Assembly: GCA_022821585.1 (NCBI GenBank) | Contig: JAJEDI010000038.1 | Location: forward strand, 1-56,371 | Direction: 5' to 3' | DNA length: 56,371 nt | From: Caldilineaceae bacterium | Lineage (GTDB): Bacteria; Chloroflexota; Anaerolineae; Caldilineales; Caldilineaceae | Shown: positions 27,069 to 37,450 of the stretch, piece by piece | How positions within the stretch are numbered: the first letter of the stretch is position 1 | How the letters are laid out: each line of letters begins with the position of its first letter | Translations under genes and position numbers: made by a program | Notes under the pieces: model-generated | Seen by the model: the letters and a program-made list of their open reading frames with translations, nothing else | Told to the model about the DNA's origin: nothing | Database searches by the model: none

Positions 27069-28700
27069 ATGAGCGAAGGAATTGTTCTGGAAGAGGCCCC
27101 TGACATTCACGAGCAGTTTCAGGTAACGCCGCCTGCGTTGATGGTGATTTTTGGTGCTTCCGGCGACCTGGCGAACCGTAAACTCCTGCCCGCAATCTAT
27201 AGGCTTTCTCAGCAGAGGCTCTTGCCTCCAAATTTCATTATCCTTGGCTATGCCCGATCTCCATTGGGCGATGACGACATGCGCCAGCGGGCTCGAACCA
27301 GTATGCTGGCCAATCCGGAAGTCGAGTTTCAAAATGCGGACTGGGAAGCTTTTGCCTCGCGTCTGTTCTACATTTCTGGGGAATATGACGACACCGAAGG
27401 CTTTATGCGCCTTAGCGAACGCATTACTACTTTGGAGGAGCATTGGAGCATAGGTGGTAACCGACTTTTCTACTTGTCTACTCCGCCTACTGTCTACGAG
27501 CCAATCATCAACCGTCTCGGAGCTGCCGGCCTCGTTGAGCCTGCCGGCAAGCAGAGTTGGACTCGAGTTGTCATCGAAAAGCCCTTCGGAAGCGATTTGC
27601 AGAGTGCTCACAAACTTAACGATCATGTTCTTTCCGTCTTTAACGAAGACCAGGTCTATCGTATCGATCATTACCTGGGAAAAGAGACGGTACAGAATGT
27701 GCTCGTATTTCGGTTCGCAAATGGGATTTTCGAGCCGATTTGGAACCGCAACTACGTGGACAATGTGCAGATCACGGTGGCCGAAAGTATAGGTGTTGAG
27801 GGGCGGGGCGGATACTACGAGAAATCCGGCGCGCTCCGTGACATGATGCAAAACCATCTGCTGCAGCTCGTTTCTCTGACGGCGATGGAGCCGCCGATCG
27901 CCTTTGACGCCAAAGCTGTACGCGACCAAAAAGTCAATCTGCTTCAGGCAATCCGGCCTTTACAGCCGGAGGAAGTTCCTGAATATGTAGTCCGTGCCCA
28001 ATACGGTGCTGGCACGGCAGCTACACGTCCGGTCCCAGCCTATCTCGACGAGAACGGTGTCGCCTCCGATTCCACGACAGAGACTTATGTGGCCTGGCGC
28101 CTCGAAATCGATAACTGGCGCTGGCAGGGCGTTCCCTTCTATCTACGCACTGGCAAAGCCCTACCGCGCAAGGCGTCCGAAATCTCTGTTACCTTTCGTC
28201 GCGCTCCTCATTTGCTATTCGACTCAGCCGAAGGATTCGATAACTCCGGGGCCCAGATTGAAGCAGGGGTTCGCTCTACCGCGCAAGGCCTTCGTTGGAA
28301 CGGCGACAGTCTGAGTCGGAATGTTCTGACCATGCGTATCCAACCGGACGAAGGGATCACGCTCAAGACGCTGGCTAAGAGGCCTGGCCCTTCCGTGAAT
28401 CTCACGCCGGTCAATCTGGAATTTACTTACGGTCACAGCTTTGGCGAACCGCCGGACGCGTACCAGCGTCTTCTGTTGGATGTCGTCCTGGGCGACTCCA
28501 CGCTCTTTACCAGGAGGGATGAGGTGGAGCTGGCGTGGCAGCGTATCACGCAAGTGCTGGATGGGTGGAGAATGCAGGAAGAACTGACGGCAAACGGAAG
28601 GAAACCATTCCGTCTGCCCCACTACCCGGCGGGCACATGGGGTCCCAGTGAGGCCGACTCCCTGTTGGAAAAGGAAGGACAACATTGGGTTACCGAATGA
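27069..28700 (+). CDS. zwf: Glucose-6-phosphate 1-dehydrogenase
   Basis: A 543-aa enzyme that oxidises glucose 6-phosphate to 6-phosphogluconolactone, making NADPH. The cofactor loop is [17 protein letters not shown], the substrate site is [14 protein letters not shown], and [15 protein letters not shown] follows. All family landmarks occur in order at the usual length of about 500-540 aa. GAGGCGAG precedes the ATG. The next recognised enzyme, pgl, catalyses the next step, and glgP feeds the pathway by releasing glucose 1-phosphate. Confidence 0.96.
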   Translation: MSEGIVLEEAPDIHEQFQVTPPALMVIFGASGDLANRKLLPAIYRLSQQRLLPPNFIILGYARSPLGDDDMRQRARTSMLANPEVEFQNADWEAFASRLFYISGEYDDTEGFMRLSERITTLEEHWSIGGNRLFYLSTPPTVYEPIINRLGAAGLVEPAGKQSWTRVVIEKPFGSDLQSAHKLNDHVLSVFNEDQVYRIDHYLGKETVQNVLVFRFANGIFEPIWNRNYVDNVQITVAESIGVEGRGGYYEKSGALRDMMQNHLLQLVSLTAMEPPIAFDAKAVRDQKVNLLQAIRPLQPEEVPEYVVRAQYGAGTAATRPVPAYLDENGVASDSTTETYVAWRLEIDNWRWQGVPFYLRTGKALPRKASEISVTFRRAPHLLFDSAEGFDNSGAQIEAGVRSTAQGLRWNGDSLSRNVLTMRIQPDEGITLKTLAKRPGPSVNLTPVNLEFTYGHSFGEPPDAYQRLLLDVVLGDSTLFTRRDEVELAWQRITQVLDGWRMQEELTANGRKPFRLPHYPAGTWGPSEADSLLEKEGQHWVTE

Positions 28701-29178
28701 GAGAGCCGCAGGTTAACCGCATATCCCTCGGCACTTCCAAAGACTTTACCACTGTTCTCGCCCGAAAAGGCTGTGCGTGACCGCGGCTAGACCTGTGACA
28801 GAGACTGAAGGCGGGACATCTTCGAAGGCGATTGTCTGTCAAGAGCGGGCTTGAGAAGTAGCCGCTCTCCACTCTTGTATCTTTAAACCCAACGCAATCC
28901 TCATAGTCTGAAAGAGCAAGAACCGGACTAGCCGGAGGTCATGCAATGGAGAGGCCGTTCACGGCTTTTGGAAAAGTAGGCTACGACCGTAGCAGAGAAG
29001 GGGCAACGCTTGATGTGTTTCAGTTGGAATCTGGGGCGGCCCGTAAGCCCGTACCGATAGGCACGAAACAGAACAGTCAGGATGAGCTCCAATCAAGTTT
29101 GGAATTCAGATACCAGTATCTACATTCGATATAGATTAGGATTGCATCCAAGAGCGAGCTTAAAGTGAGGGGAATGGA
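28701..29178. other. Gap between zwf and pgl
   Basis: 478 bases. Apart from the small frame at 28946-29134, nothing is recognisable. No hairpin followed by a T-run was seen, so read-through from zwf into pgl remains possible. Confidence 0.4.
28946..29134 (+). CDS. Uncharacterised small frame
   Basis: A 62-aa frame (MERPFTAFGKVGYDRSREG onward) whose ATG has GGAGG seven bases upstream, better placed than chance would often give. No hydrophobic segment or known motif. It lies between zwf and pgl on the same strand. It may be a real small gene. Confidence 0.3.
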   Translation: MERPFTAFGKVGYDRSREGATLDVFQLESGAARKPVPIGTKQNSQDELQSSLEFRYQYLHSI

Positions 29179-30018
29179 ATGACCGAAAAAGTTCCTGGAT
29201 CGCCATCTCATAGCAGGGGAGTTTCCACTAGGCATGGACAAGACTTGGACAGTGGGCAGGTCCTCGGGCTCAGGACTGCTCTTCATCGGTCGGGCAGCGT
29301 CATTGTCCAGCCCGGCCAGCCGGATTTCGCCCTAACGGCAACTGGGATGATCGCGGCCGCCTCGTTGATCAGTATTGGGCAGAGGGGTGTCTTCAATATC
29401 GCTCTCGCGGGCGGCTCTACCCCCGGCCCAGTTTACGAGTTACTTGCCGAAGATTCCGACATCGACTGGAAGCGATGCCGAATCTTCTGGAGCGACGAAC
29501 GTTGTGTTCCTCCCGATCATTCGGACAGCAACTTTCGACTGGTACGGGAAACTTTGCTGGACAAACTGCCGAAAAGGCCGGGACTCGTAGCCCGCATGTC
29601 CGGGGAGTCCCAGCCCGAGAAGGCGGCGCAAGAGTACGAGTCGACCATTCGCGAATTCGTACAGGCTGACGAAACCGGCATCCCTCGCTTCGACTTGATC
29701 CTGCTGGGTATGGGGGACGACGGTCACACAGCCAGCCTGTTTCCCGGCTCCCAGGCTTTGGATGTAACAGACCGGCTTGTTGCGGCAGACTACGTCAGTA
29801 AATCCGATGCGTTTCGTCTGACCTTCACCTACCCACTTCTCAATGCTGGTCGTCACGTCCTGATTCTGGTCAGCGGCGCTTCTAAAGCCCCCACTCTGAA
29901 CAAAGTATTGATGGGCTCTCACCAGCCCAAGGTACTTCCAGTGCAGGGTGTGCAGCCATCCGATGGGCAGCTGAGATGGCTCGTCGATGCTGCCGCGGCT
30001 CAGTTTATCCAGAGGTAG
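29179..30018 (+). CDS. pgl: 6-phosphogluconolactonase
   Basis: A 279-aa DevB/Pgl-type enzyme that hydrolyses 6-phosphogluconolactone, the product of Zwf. Visible motifs are NIALAGGSTPGPVYELL, FWSDERCVPPDHSDSN, LILLGMGDDGHTASLFPG and the GDDGH catalytic histidine. The first 40 residues are polar and outside the conserved fold, so translation might begin later; GAGGGGA upstream of ATG 29179 supports the long form. It ends 33 bases before glgP, suggesting one transcript. Confidence 0.93.
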   Translation: MTEKVPGSPSHSRGVSTRHGQDLDSGQVLGLRTALHRSGSVIVQPGQPDFALTATGMIAAASLISIGQRGVFNIALAGGSTPGPVYELLAEDSDIDWKRCRIFWSDERCVPPDHSDSNFRLVRETLLDKLPKRPGLVARMSGESQPEKAAQEYESTIREFVQADETGIPRFDLILLGMGDDGHTASLFPGSQALDVTDRLVAADYVSKSDAFRLTFTYPLLNAGRHVLILVSGASKAPTLNKVLMGSHQPKVLPVQGVQPSDGQLRWLVDAAAAQFIQR

Positions 30019-30051
30019 TTCGCAGCACCATCGCGTCAGGAGCATCTTGTT

Positions 30052-32643
30052 GTGAAAATAGTAGCCAATGTCTCCGTACATCCTCCTCTTCCAGAGGCCA
30101 TCTCTCGGTTGCAGGAACTGGCATACAATCTCTGGTGGACCTGGAATCCGGATGCACAGGTACTATACGAATCGATAGACAACGAATTGTGGGAGAAGGT
30201 CAGTGAGAATCCGGTCAAGTTTCTTCGTACCGTGTCGCTGCAACGTCTGCAGGACGCTTCTCGTGACGATGACTATCTGCGAAGGTACAACTTAGTGTTT
30301 CAACGGTTCGACGCCTATATGGCGAAGGAGGCCGACACCTGGTTCAAGCGCCACTATCCCGGTAAGCAGAACGAGTTGATCGCCTACTTTAGTGCAGAGT
30401 TCGGACTGCATGAAGCGCTGCCGTTCTACAGTGGAGGCCTTGGAATCCTCAGTGGAGATCACTGCAAAGAGGCAAGTGTCATGGGCTTGCCATTAGTCGG
30501 GATCGGCTTTCTATATCCCCAGGGCTATTTTACGCAACAGATCAACGCCAAGGGTGGACAGGAAGCGATTTACGAAAAGATCGACTTCTCTGAAGTGCCT
30601 GCAACGCAGGCTGTTGATGCGGATGGCAATCCTGTTGTCGTCCACGTCGATCTCCCTGGACGAACAGTCTATGCCAAGGTATGGAAGATACAAGTGGGTC
30701 GGGTGATTCTATATCTGATGGATACGGACGTAGAGCAAAATGCCCAACAGGATAGAGAATTAAGTGCCAGGCTTTATGGCGGTGATAGTGAAATGCGTAT
30801 CAGCCAGGAGTATGTGCTGGGCATCGCCGGCGTGCGCACATTGAGAGCCCTCGGCTATGAACCTACAGTATGGCACATGAACGAAGGGCACAGCGCGTTC
30901 CTCAGTCTGGAACGCATCCGTGAGCTGGTACAGGGGGGAATGGAGTTCGACGCAGCGGCAGAGATCGTGCGCTCGGCCAACATTTTCACAACCCATACGC
31001 CCGTGGCGGCCGGTCATGACGCATTTCCCCTGGAACTGGTCGACAAGTTTTTCTGGCAATACTGGGGTCAGATGGGCATCGATCGTGAACGTTTCCTGGC
31101 ACTGGCTCGGCATGAGCATGGGTGGGGAGCGGAGTTCAGCATGACCGTCCTGGCATTTCGATTGAGCGCCTATCATAACGGCGTGAGCGCACTGCACGGG
31201 AAGGTCTCCAGGCGGATGTGGGGGCATCTGTGGCCGGGTACACCAGAAGAACAAGTGCCGATCGGCCACATTACAAACGGGGTGCATACGGAATCATGGC
31301 TGGCTCCGGAGAAGCGTGCGCTGTTCGACAGCTATTTTGGAGAAGAATGGCTTGAGGAAGTGGATTGCCCCGGCGCTTGGAGAGAAATCGAGCGTGTGCC
31401 CGACCAGAAATTGCTGGCGGCCCATCAGTCCTGCAAGGAAAAGCTGGTCGGCTTCCTGCGCATGCGTCTGAAGAGGCAGCAATTGCGTCTTGGAGAAGGT
31501 CACTGGAAGGTTGCGAGGCTCGACAACGTCTTCGACCCTAATGCACTGACCCTGGGCTTTGCACGCCGGTTCGCCACCTATAAGCGTGCGACGCTCATTT
31601 TTCATGACAAAGAGCGCCTCAGACGCATCCTCAACGATCCTGACCGCCCAGTACAGATCGTATTCGCCGGCAAAGCTCACCCTGCCGACGACTACGGCAA
31701 GGCTTTGATCGAGCGAATTTACCGGTTAAGCCAAGAGCGGGGCTTCTTTGGCAAGATCGCCATCATCGAAAACTATGACATAAATGTAGCCCGCCACTTG
31801 GTCGGCGGGGTGGACGTCTGGCTAAATACGCCTCGCCGTCCCCTTGAGGCCAGCGGAACAAGTGGTCAGAAGGCGGCGATCAATGGGGCGCCCAATTTCA
31901 GCGTCCTTGACGGGTGGTGGAGGGAGGGATACGACGACGAAAACGGGTGGGCGATTGGTGAAGAACGGGAGTACAAAGACGAGGAAACTCAGGATGAGGC
32001 CGACGCATTGAGTCTCTACACGATTCTGGAAGATGAGATCGTGCCTGAATACTACGATCACCGCTCTGTGTGGACAGGACGGATGCGGAAGGCGATTGGG
32101 TCCTGCGGCCCGAAATTTAGCATGCGCCGGATGCTGGCGGAGTATACCCGATCGCTCTATGTACCGGCCATGTCCAGCAGCAGGTCATACCGCGACAACT
32201 TCGGGGAATCTGCACGCAATTTGTCGCACTGGAAGCAGTATATACGGAGTGAATGGCAGGCCGTTTCCGTGGCAGTAACGGATCTTCCTCCTCCGCAGGC
32301 AATGACCGGTGATCCTATAGAGATAGAGGCCCGGGTCTGGACGGGACGGCTCTCTGCCAGTGACATTGCCGTTGAACTGGTTACATTCGCCGCCTCCGAC
32401 GGCGAGGAGAGAGTGGCGCCGAATTCGGAGCAGCATCACCCGGTCGCTCTTCAGTCACTTTCCATGCAGTTGGTCGAGCCGACGAACCAGGATCTCGGAA
32501 GCGATCTGCACGATAGCAGCGTTCAGTACCGAGGGATATTCGTTCCGGAGGAAACCGGCAAGTACAGTATCGGCGTGCGAGCGCGTCCCCACCACCCTGC
32601 CCTCATTCATCCACTTGAATTGGGGTTGAGCGTCTGGGCCTAG
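30052..32643 (+). CDS. glgP: Alpha-glucan (glycogen) phosphorylase, GT35
   Basis: An 863-aa phosphorylase of the alpha-glucan family (TIGR02094 type), which releases glucose 1-phosphate from glycogen. The N terminus is a DUF3417-like domain (LAYNLWWTWNPDAQVLYESI). Then come SAEFGLHEALPFYSGGLGIL, WHMNEGHSAF, FATYKRATLIF, and EASGTSGQKAAINGAPNFSV near the nucleotide-sugar/PLP site. The start is GTG, with AGGAG nine bases upstream. The cluster zwf-pgl-glgP ties glycogen use to NADPH production. Confidence 0.94.
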   Translation: MKIVANVSVHPPLPEAISRLQELAYNLWWTWNPDAQVLYESIDNELWEKVSENPVKFLRTVSLQRLQDASRDDDYLRRYNLVFQRFDAYMAKEADTWFKRHYPGKQNELIAYFSAEFGLHEALPFYSGGLGILSGDHCKEASVMGLPLVGIGFLYPQGYFTQQINAKGGQEAIYEKIDFSEVPATQAVDADGNPVVVHVDLPGRTVYAKVWKIQVGRVILYLMDTDVEQNAQQDRELSARLYGGDSEMRISQEYVLGIAGVRTLRALGYEPTVWHMNEGHSAFLSLERIRELVQGGMEFDAAAEIVRSANIFTTHTPVAAGHDAFPLELVDKFFWQYWGQMGIDRERFLALARHEHGWGAEFSMTVLAFRLSAYHNGVSALHGKVSRRMWGHLWPGTPEEQVPIGHITNGVHTESWLAPEKRALFDSYFGEEWLEEVDCPGAWREIERVPDQKLLAAHQSCKEKLVGFLRMRLKRQQLRLGEGHWKVARLDNVFDPNALTLGFARRFATYKRATLIFHDKERLRRILNDPDRPVQIVFAGKAHPADDYGKALIERIYRLSQERGFFGKIAIIENYDINVARHLVGGVDVWLNTPRRPLEASGTSGQKAAINGAPNFSVLDGWWREGYDDENGWAIGEEREYKDEETQDEADALSLYTILEDEIVPEYYDHRSVWTGRMRKAIGSCGPKFSMRRMLAEYTRSLYVPAMSSSRSYRDNFGESARNLSHWKQYIRSEWQAVSVAVTDLPPPQAMTGDPIEIEARVWTGRLSASDIAVELVTFAASDGEERVAPNSEQHHPVALQSLSMQLVEPTNQDLGSDLHDSSVQYRGIFVPEETGKYSIGVRARPHHPALIHPLELGLSVWA

Positions 32644-32716
32644 TCTATGAAAGGTGGTTGGCAGTGAACCGCACGCTTTTGTGTTCGAGGGAGACACAAA
32701 CGGCAAGGAGGCACTG

Positions 32717-33625
32717 ATGCGAATTTTGATCACTGGAGGCACGGGCCTGATCGGATCCGCCCTGTCGAGGAGTCTGGTCGAAAGCGGGAATGAAGTCACG
32801 ATTTTGACAAGGTCGGCTGGACGACGGCAGGCCCAAGCGCCGGAAGGCGTCAATTACGAGGAGTGGGACGGAGAGACGGTAGCTGGCTGGGGCCAGCAAG
32901 TGTCCCAAGTGGACGCTATTGTCAATCTTGCAGGTGCAGGAATTGCCGAGGGCCGCTGGACCCCGGCCAGAAAAGAGCTGATAAGAGGGAGTCGAACCAG
33001 ATCCGGTCAGGCGCTCGTGTCAGCAATTCAAGACTCAGGAACGGTTCCAAGAGTGCTGATTCAGTCGTCGGCGGTGGGGTATTACGGGCCCGGCGATGAT
33101 CAGGTAATCACCGAGGAAGCCTCACCAGGTTCAGATTTCCTGGCGAGTGTCTGCAAAGACTGGGAGGCATCGACCGAGCAGGTTGAATCATTGGGTGTAC
33201 GGCGCGTTGTCATTCGGACAGGAGTTGTGCTCAGTGCACAGGGCGGCGCCCTGCCCAAGATGACGCTTCCCTTCCGACTGTTTGCCGGTGGGCCTCTGGG
33301 CAGCGGTAGGCAGTATTTCCCCTGGATCCACATTGACGACGAAGTGGCCGCCATCCGTTTCCTTCTGGAAGACGAGCAGGCATCCGGTCCATATAATCTC
33401 GCAGCTCCCAATCCACCTACCAACAAGGAGTTTGTGCGCCACCTTGGAGGAGTAATGGGAAGACCTTCACTGATGCCGACTCCATCTCTTGCCTTGCGAA
33501 CCCTTTTCAGCGAGATGTCGACTGTGCTGTTGGACGGCCAGCGGGCAGTCCCGCTACGTTTACAGGAAGCCGGTTACCAGTTCGCTTTTCCCGATCCCGT
33601 TGCAGCACTGCGTGATCTGCTTTAA
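32717..33625 (+). CDS. TIGR01777/YfcH-type epimerase-like SDR
   Basis: A 302-aa extended SDR of the TIGR01777 group: ILITGGTGLIGSALSRSL, then VDAIVNLAGAGIAEGRWTPA, LIQSSAVGYYGP, and a DUF1731-like C terminus (LFSEMSTVLLDGQRAVPLRL). The family has roles from cell division to sugar metabolism and few defined substrates. ATG 32717 has AAGGAGG six bases upstream, which decides against the longer frame starting at 32654. Confidence 0.88.
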   Translation: MRILITGGTGLIGSALSRSLVESGNEVTILTRSAGRRQAQAPEGVNYEEWDGETVAGWGQQVSQVDAIVNLAGAGIAEGRWTPARKELIRGSRTRSGQALVSAIQDSGTVPRVLIQSSAVGYYGPGDDQVITEEASPGSDFLASVCKDWEASTEQVESLGVRRVVIRTGVVLSAQGGALPKMTLPFRLFAGGPLGSGRQYFPWIHIDDEVAAIRFLLEDEQASGPYNLAAPNPPTNKEFVRHLGGVMGRPSLMPTPSLALRTLFSEMSTVLLDGQRAVPLRLQEAGYQFAFPDPVAALRDLL

Positions 33626-33715
33626 GATGTGCTCAGGATGAAAGGATTGATCTTGGTGAAAATCTTCGATAGACGCGTATGCTTTGAAGTCAGGTTCACT
33701 GTGGGTTAACATCGC

Positions 33716-34786
33716 ATGCGGAAACAAGCGGCTGAGCAGCCAGGGCAAACACAGCGCGTCAAGAGAGACGAATCGCGAAGTTCTAGAACCGAAGGCTTCT
33801 CCGAGCTTTCGTCCTCAAGAGTTCTCTGGGCCGGAATAGCGTTCAGTGGGCTTTTCACTCTTCTAATCTGGGCGCTGGACTATCGCCTGGCAGGAATCGA
33901 GCTTCTGCCGGATACCGGCTACTCCTGGTACTACTGGAAACTGCCTACCCCTACTTTCTGGACGCGGGTGACCTCCTGGGGGTTTTATCTTGCCCATCAG
34001 CTAGTTATCTGGGCGATCATTTACTATGCTCAGGTTCTCAGCAAACATCGCTATACGAAGGGTCTGCACAAGGTCAATGTTTGGGCACTGGCTGCCAACG
34101 CCTTTTTCATCTTCCTTCACCTGATTCAGACGCACCTCTGGTATGACGGGCTTGCCCAGGACACCTCTATTTCCAGTAGCCAGGGCGCCGTCATTGTGAT
34201 GCTCGTCTGGATCCTGTTGATGGAGAACAATCGGCGGGGCCAGTTTTTCGGCAAAAAGGTTCCCTTTCCAAAGGAGGTCGTTCGCTTTGCCCGCACCTAC
34301 CACGGCTACTTCTTCGCCTGGGCGATTATTTACACCTTTTGGTATCACCCCATGGTCTCTACTTCCGGTCACTTGATCGGATTCTTCTACATGTTCCTGC
34401 TGTTGCTTCAGGGCAGCCTATTCTATACGCGCATACACACAAACCGGTGGTGGACATTCGCACTGGAGTTTACCGTATTGGTTCACGGGACTCTTGTTGC
34501 TGTCATGCAAGGCAATGGCCTCTGGCCCATGTTCTTTTTCGGATTTGGAGGCATCCTGGTCGTAACGCAGATGAATGGATTGGGACTGTCGCTGCCGAGC
34601 CGTCTGCTCATTCTTGGCGGATACGTCGGCTCGGCCCTCTTCGTATACGGTAATATGGGCTTGCACAGGCTCAATGAAGTGGTACGAATTCCTCTCATCG
34701 AGTATGGTTCCATGTTTGTACTGGCCGGTCTGTTTTGGCTAGGACTGCGAATCGCGCGGACAGTACGGCGCATGAGGCACGCGTAG
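33716..34786 (+). CDS. Multipass membrane protein, function unknown
   Basis: A 356-aa protein with a 35-residue polar N terminus and roughly nine hydrophobic segments (for example WAGIAFSGLFTLLIWALDY, AHQLVIWAIIYYAQVL, GAVIVMLVWILLM, FFYMFLLLLQGSLFY, LVHGTLVAVM). Several histidines (HKVNVW, FLHLIQTH, TYHGYFF, FWYHPM) lie in or near membrane segments, as in heme- or quinone-associated proteins, but I do not recognise a family. It is 33 bases before menA, so it may work with the quinone or carotenoid genes that follow. Confidence 0.7.
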   Translation: MRKQAAEQPGQTQRVKRDESRSSRTEGFSELSSSRVLWAGIAFSGLFTLLIWALDYRLAGIELLPDTGYSWYYWKLPTPTFWTRVTSWGFYLAHQLVIWAIIYYAQVLSKHRYTKGLHKVNVWALAANAFFIFLHLIQTHLWYDGLAQDTSISSSQGAVIVMLVWILLMENNRRGQFFGKKVPFPKEVVRFARTYHGYFFAWAIIYTFWYHPMVSTSGHLIGFFYMFLLLLQGSLFYTRIHTNRWWTFALEFTVLVHGTLVAVMQGNGLWPMFFFGFGGILVVTQMNGLGLSLPSRLLILGGYVGSALFVYGNMGLHRLNEVVRIPLIEYGSMFVLAGLFWLGLRIARTVRRMRHA

Positions 34787-34819
34787 CGGGTCCGGGCAAC
34801 TCCCCCTGCCGTACTAAAC

Positions 34820-35776
34820 ATGAGCGACCTTCAGCGGGACCTTTCAACTGGCGACAAATCCTCCGAAGAGTTGAAGCGCTCCTCAGGACACGAGGCAAAG
34901 CAACGAAAATGGCAAATCTGGCTGCTGGCATGCCGGCTCAGGACCCTCGCTGCTGCCATCGCACCGGTATTGGTTGGGACCTCGCTCGCGTGGGCTGACG
35001 GGCAGTTTTCGCTCATGCCTGCGCTGGCCGCTGCCGCGGGCGCACTCCTCCTACAGATTCTTTCGAATTTCGCCAACGACTACTTTGATTATGTCAAGGG
35101 CGTCGATACGCGAGAGCGCGTTGGCCCCACCCGTGTGATGGCGGCCGGCCTACTAACCGCCAGGGAACTGCGGCTGGGCATGGCCGTAGTTGTCTCCCTG
35201 GCAGTTTTGGACGGCGTTTTTCTGACTCTTGTTGGCGGCTGGCCGATCCTGGTTATAGGTGTGGCGTCGATTTTCGCCGCTCTGCTCTACACGGGAGGCC
35301 CCTTTCCTTTTGGCTACCATGGGCTTGGAGATCTGTTTGTCTTCATCTTTTTCGGTCTTGCCGCTGTGGGTGGAACTTACTACGTGCAAGCGGGAACCCT
35401 GCATTTAGCCACTCTGGTTGCGGCCGCACCGGTTGGCTTTCTGATCACCGCAATCCTCGTCGTTAACAATCTGAGAGATATCGAGACCGATGCCCGGGCA
35501 GGCAAACGCACGCTGGCAGTCCTGATCGGCGCAGGGAATACAAGGCGCCAGTACCTTGCATTGATCATCCTGGCCTACTCTGTTACCTTCCTGCTCTGGC
35601 TGGAATTCAGTTTTAGTCCTGCCGTTCTGTTTCCTCTCATCAGCCTGCCGCTGGCCGTCCGCAGGGCCTCCTCCGTCTATTCGGCCCAAGGGAAGGAACT
35701 GAATTCAGTACTGGCAGCGACCGCGCAGCTATCACTGCAGTTCAGTCTGCTGCTGTCGTTGGGAATACTCCTCTGA
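34820..35776 (+). CDS. menA: MenA-type prenyltransferase (1,4-dihydroxy-2-naphthoate)
   Basis: A 318-aa UbiA-superfamily membrane enzyme. The two aspartate-rich motifs are NFANDYFDYVKGVDTRER (about 83-100) and NNLRDIETDARAGKRTLA, typical of MenA, which joins a polyprenyl chain to DHNA in menaquinone synthesis. Around eight membrane segments are apparent. The next gene starts two bases after its stop. No other men gene is in the window, so the assignment rests on motifs. Confidence 0.86.
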   Translation: MSDLQRDLSTGDKSSEELKRSSGHEAKQRKWQIWLLACRLRTLAAAIAPVLVGTSLAWADGQFSLMPALAAAAGALLLQILSNFANDYFDYVKGVDTRERVGPTRVMAAGLLTARELRLGMAVVVSLAVLDGVFLTLVGGWPILVIGVASIFAALLYTGGPFPFGYHGLGDLFVFIFFGLAAVGGTYYVQAGTLHLATLVAAAPVGFLITAILVVNNLRDIETDARAGKRTLAVLIGAGNTRRQYLALIILAYSVTFLLWLEFSFSPAVLFPLISLPLAVRRASSVYSAQGKELNSVLAATAQLSLQFSLLLSLGILL

Positions 35777-35778
35777 AG

Positions 35779-37359
35779 ATGCCCGACTTTGATGTAATAT
35801 TCGTTGGAACGGGCCATAATTCGCTTGTGTGCGCGGGATATTTGGCCAGGGCCGGCTACCGCGTCGGGATGCTTGAGCGACGTCCTGCCGTTGGCGGCGC
35901 GGTGGTCACGGAAGAGGTTTTTCCCGGCTATCGCTTCGACCTAGGAGGAAGCGCCCATATACTGATACACCACACTCCAATTGTTCGCGACCTCAACCTG
36001 CAGAAGTACGGCCTCAGCTACATCGACTTGGATCCCCTCTTTTTTGCACCCTTCCCAGACGGTGAGCGGATATTTGTGTGGAAGGACGTCGAGAGGACTT
36101 GCGACAGCATCGCGGAAGTTTCATATGAAGATGCCGAGAACTACCGTGCCTTCAATCGGGACTGGGGGCCGATGGCGGAGGCCATGGTGGAGACCTTTCT
36201 GCAGGCTCCGACCCCCTTCAACGTCGCCAAGACCCTGATTTTCCAGAGCGAAGTTCATAAGGACCTGCGTTTCCGCCTGCCGGCAGTACTTGGTAGTTAC
36301 GGACGGCTGCTTCGCAAGGCGTTCGTTTCTCCTCGCGTTCAGGCAGTCATCGGTTGGATGGCGGCACAGTCCGGGCCGCCGCCTGGTGAGCGAATCAGCG
36401 CCCCTTTTGCACTTTGGCACCCCATGTATCACCACTCCGGGGTTAAGAGGCCGCGGGGCGGCTCAGGCATGCTGACGCAAGCACTGGCGCGCATGATCTC
36501 ATCGCACAGGGGTACGATCGAGACTTCTGCCGCTGTTGACCAGATCGTTGTGAAAAACGGGAGAGCAGTCGGCGTTCGCACGGTTGACGGTGAGATTCAC
36601 ACGGCCGGACGGGCTGTTGTTTCCGGCGCTCACATCCATACGACCCTTGAGCTCCTGGCTGGCCAGGTCCCCTCGGCGCGGGTGAAGTCTTCGAGGAGAC
36701 CAAAAACTGGAAACGGGTTCGGCATGATGGTGCGGTTTGCCATGAGTGAGCTGCCAGACTACAGTGGCGTCGAGGGAACGGACGACGGCCCTCCCCTCCC
36801 AGAGCACAGGGCCCTGCAGTTTATCTGTCCAGACCTGGATTACCTGGAGCGCGCCTACGGGGACTATCTTTCAGGTCGTCCATCCGCAGATCCGGCCCTG
36901 ATCGCCATGACCTTTTCCGCTGTCGATCCAACCCTTGCGCCACCAGGAAAACACGTGCTCTTCTTGTGGGGACAGTATTTCCCCTATGAACTGGCAACCG
37001 GCGAAAGCTGGGACGACGTTGGCGACAAAGTGGCAGATCGGATGCTGGCTAAACTGGCCGAGTATGCCCCTAATGTGGCTTCCTCCGCAGTCGGCAGGCT
37101 TGTGCAGACGCCGCTATGGCTGGAACGGGAGTTGGGACTGCTGCGCGGGAATGTCATGCATCTTGAAATGTCAGTCAGCCAGATGCTCACTTTTAGACCT
37201 TCGATTCGGATGAGCAACTATCGAGGACCGGCAAAGGGTCTCTACCTAACGGGAGCAAGTACACACCCAGGCGGAGGAATAATGGGTGCTGCCGGCAGAA
37301 ACGCGGCCGCCGTACTACTCCATGACCTGAGCCGCAAACCGCTCTTTCCGGGAAGGTGA
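35779..37359 (+). CDS. FAD-dependent CrtI/PYROXD2-like oxidoreductase
   Basis: A 526-aa flavoprotein of the phytoene desaturase-like group. [20 protein letters not shown] is the FAD loop, [11 protein letters not shown] follows, and [20 protein letters not shown] closes the C-terminal FAD site. It is closer in style to PYROXD2/retinol-saturase-like proteins than to classical CrtI. Its start is two bases after menA, implying coupled translation. Substrate unknown; an isoprenoid or quinone-like compound is suggested by position only. Confidence 0.85.
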   Translation: MPDFDVIFVGTGHNSLVCAGYLARAGYRVGMLERRPAVGGAVVTEEVFPGYRFDLGGSAHILIHHTPIVRDLNLQKYGLSYIDLDPLFFAPFPDGERIFVWKDVERTCDSIAEVSYEDAENYRAFNRDWGPMAEAMVETFLQAPTPFNVAKTLIFQSEVHKDLRFRLPAVLGSYGRLLRKAFVSPRVQAVIGWMAAQSGPPPGERISAPFALWHPMYHHSGVKRPRGGSGMLTQALARMISSHRGTIETSAAVDQIVVKNGRAVGVRTVDGEIHTAGRAVVSGAHIHTTLELLAGQVPSARVKSSRRPKTGNGFGMMVRFAMSELPDYSGVEGTDDGPPLPEHRALQFICPDLDYLERAYGDYLSGRPSADPALIAMTFSAVDPTLAPPGKHVLFLWGQYFPYELATGESWDDVGDKVADRMLAKLAEYAPNVASSAVGRLVQTPLWLERELGLLRGNVMHLEMSVSQMLTFRPSIRMSNYRGPAKGLYLTGASTHPGGGIMGAAGRNAAAVLLHDLSRKPLFPGR

Positions 37360-37415
37360 GGGCTATTGCCGTCCTTCCTTTCTCTCTAGCAGTGGCTAAG
37401 CGAAGGACCAATGCA

Positions 37416-37444
37416 TTGTGAACGCTCCATCAAGGTGATAGAAT
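37416..37444 (+). promoter_or_regulatory. Candidate promoter giving a leaderless transcript
   Basis: TTGTGA (37416-37421), 17-base spacer, TAGAAT (37439-37444). The usual start point, seven bases after the -10, is 37451, which is the A of the next gene's ATG. No Shine-Dalgarno sequence precedes that ATG. Confidence 0.5.
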
Positions 37445-37450
37445 CTGCGC

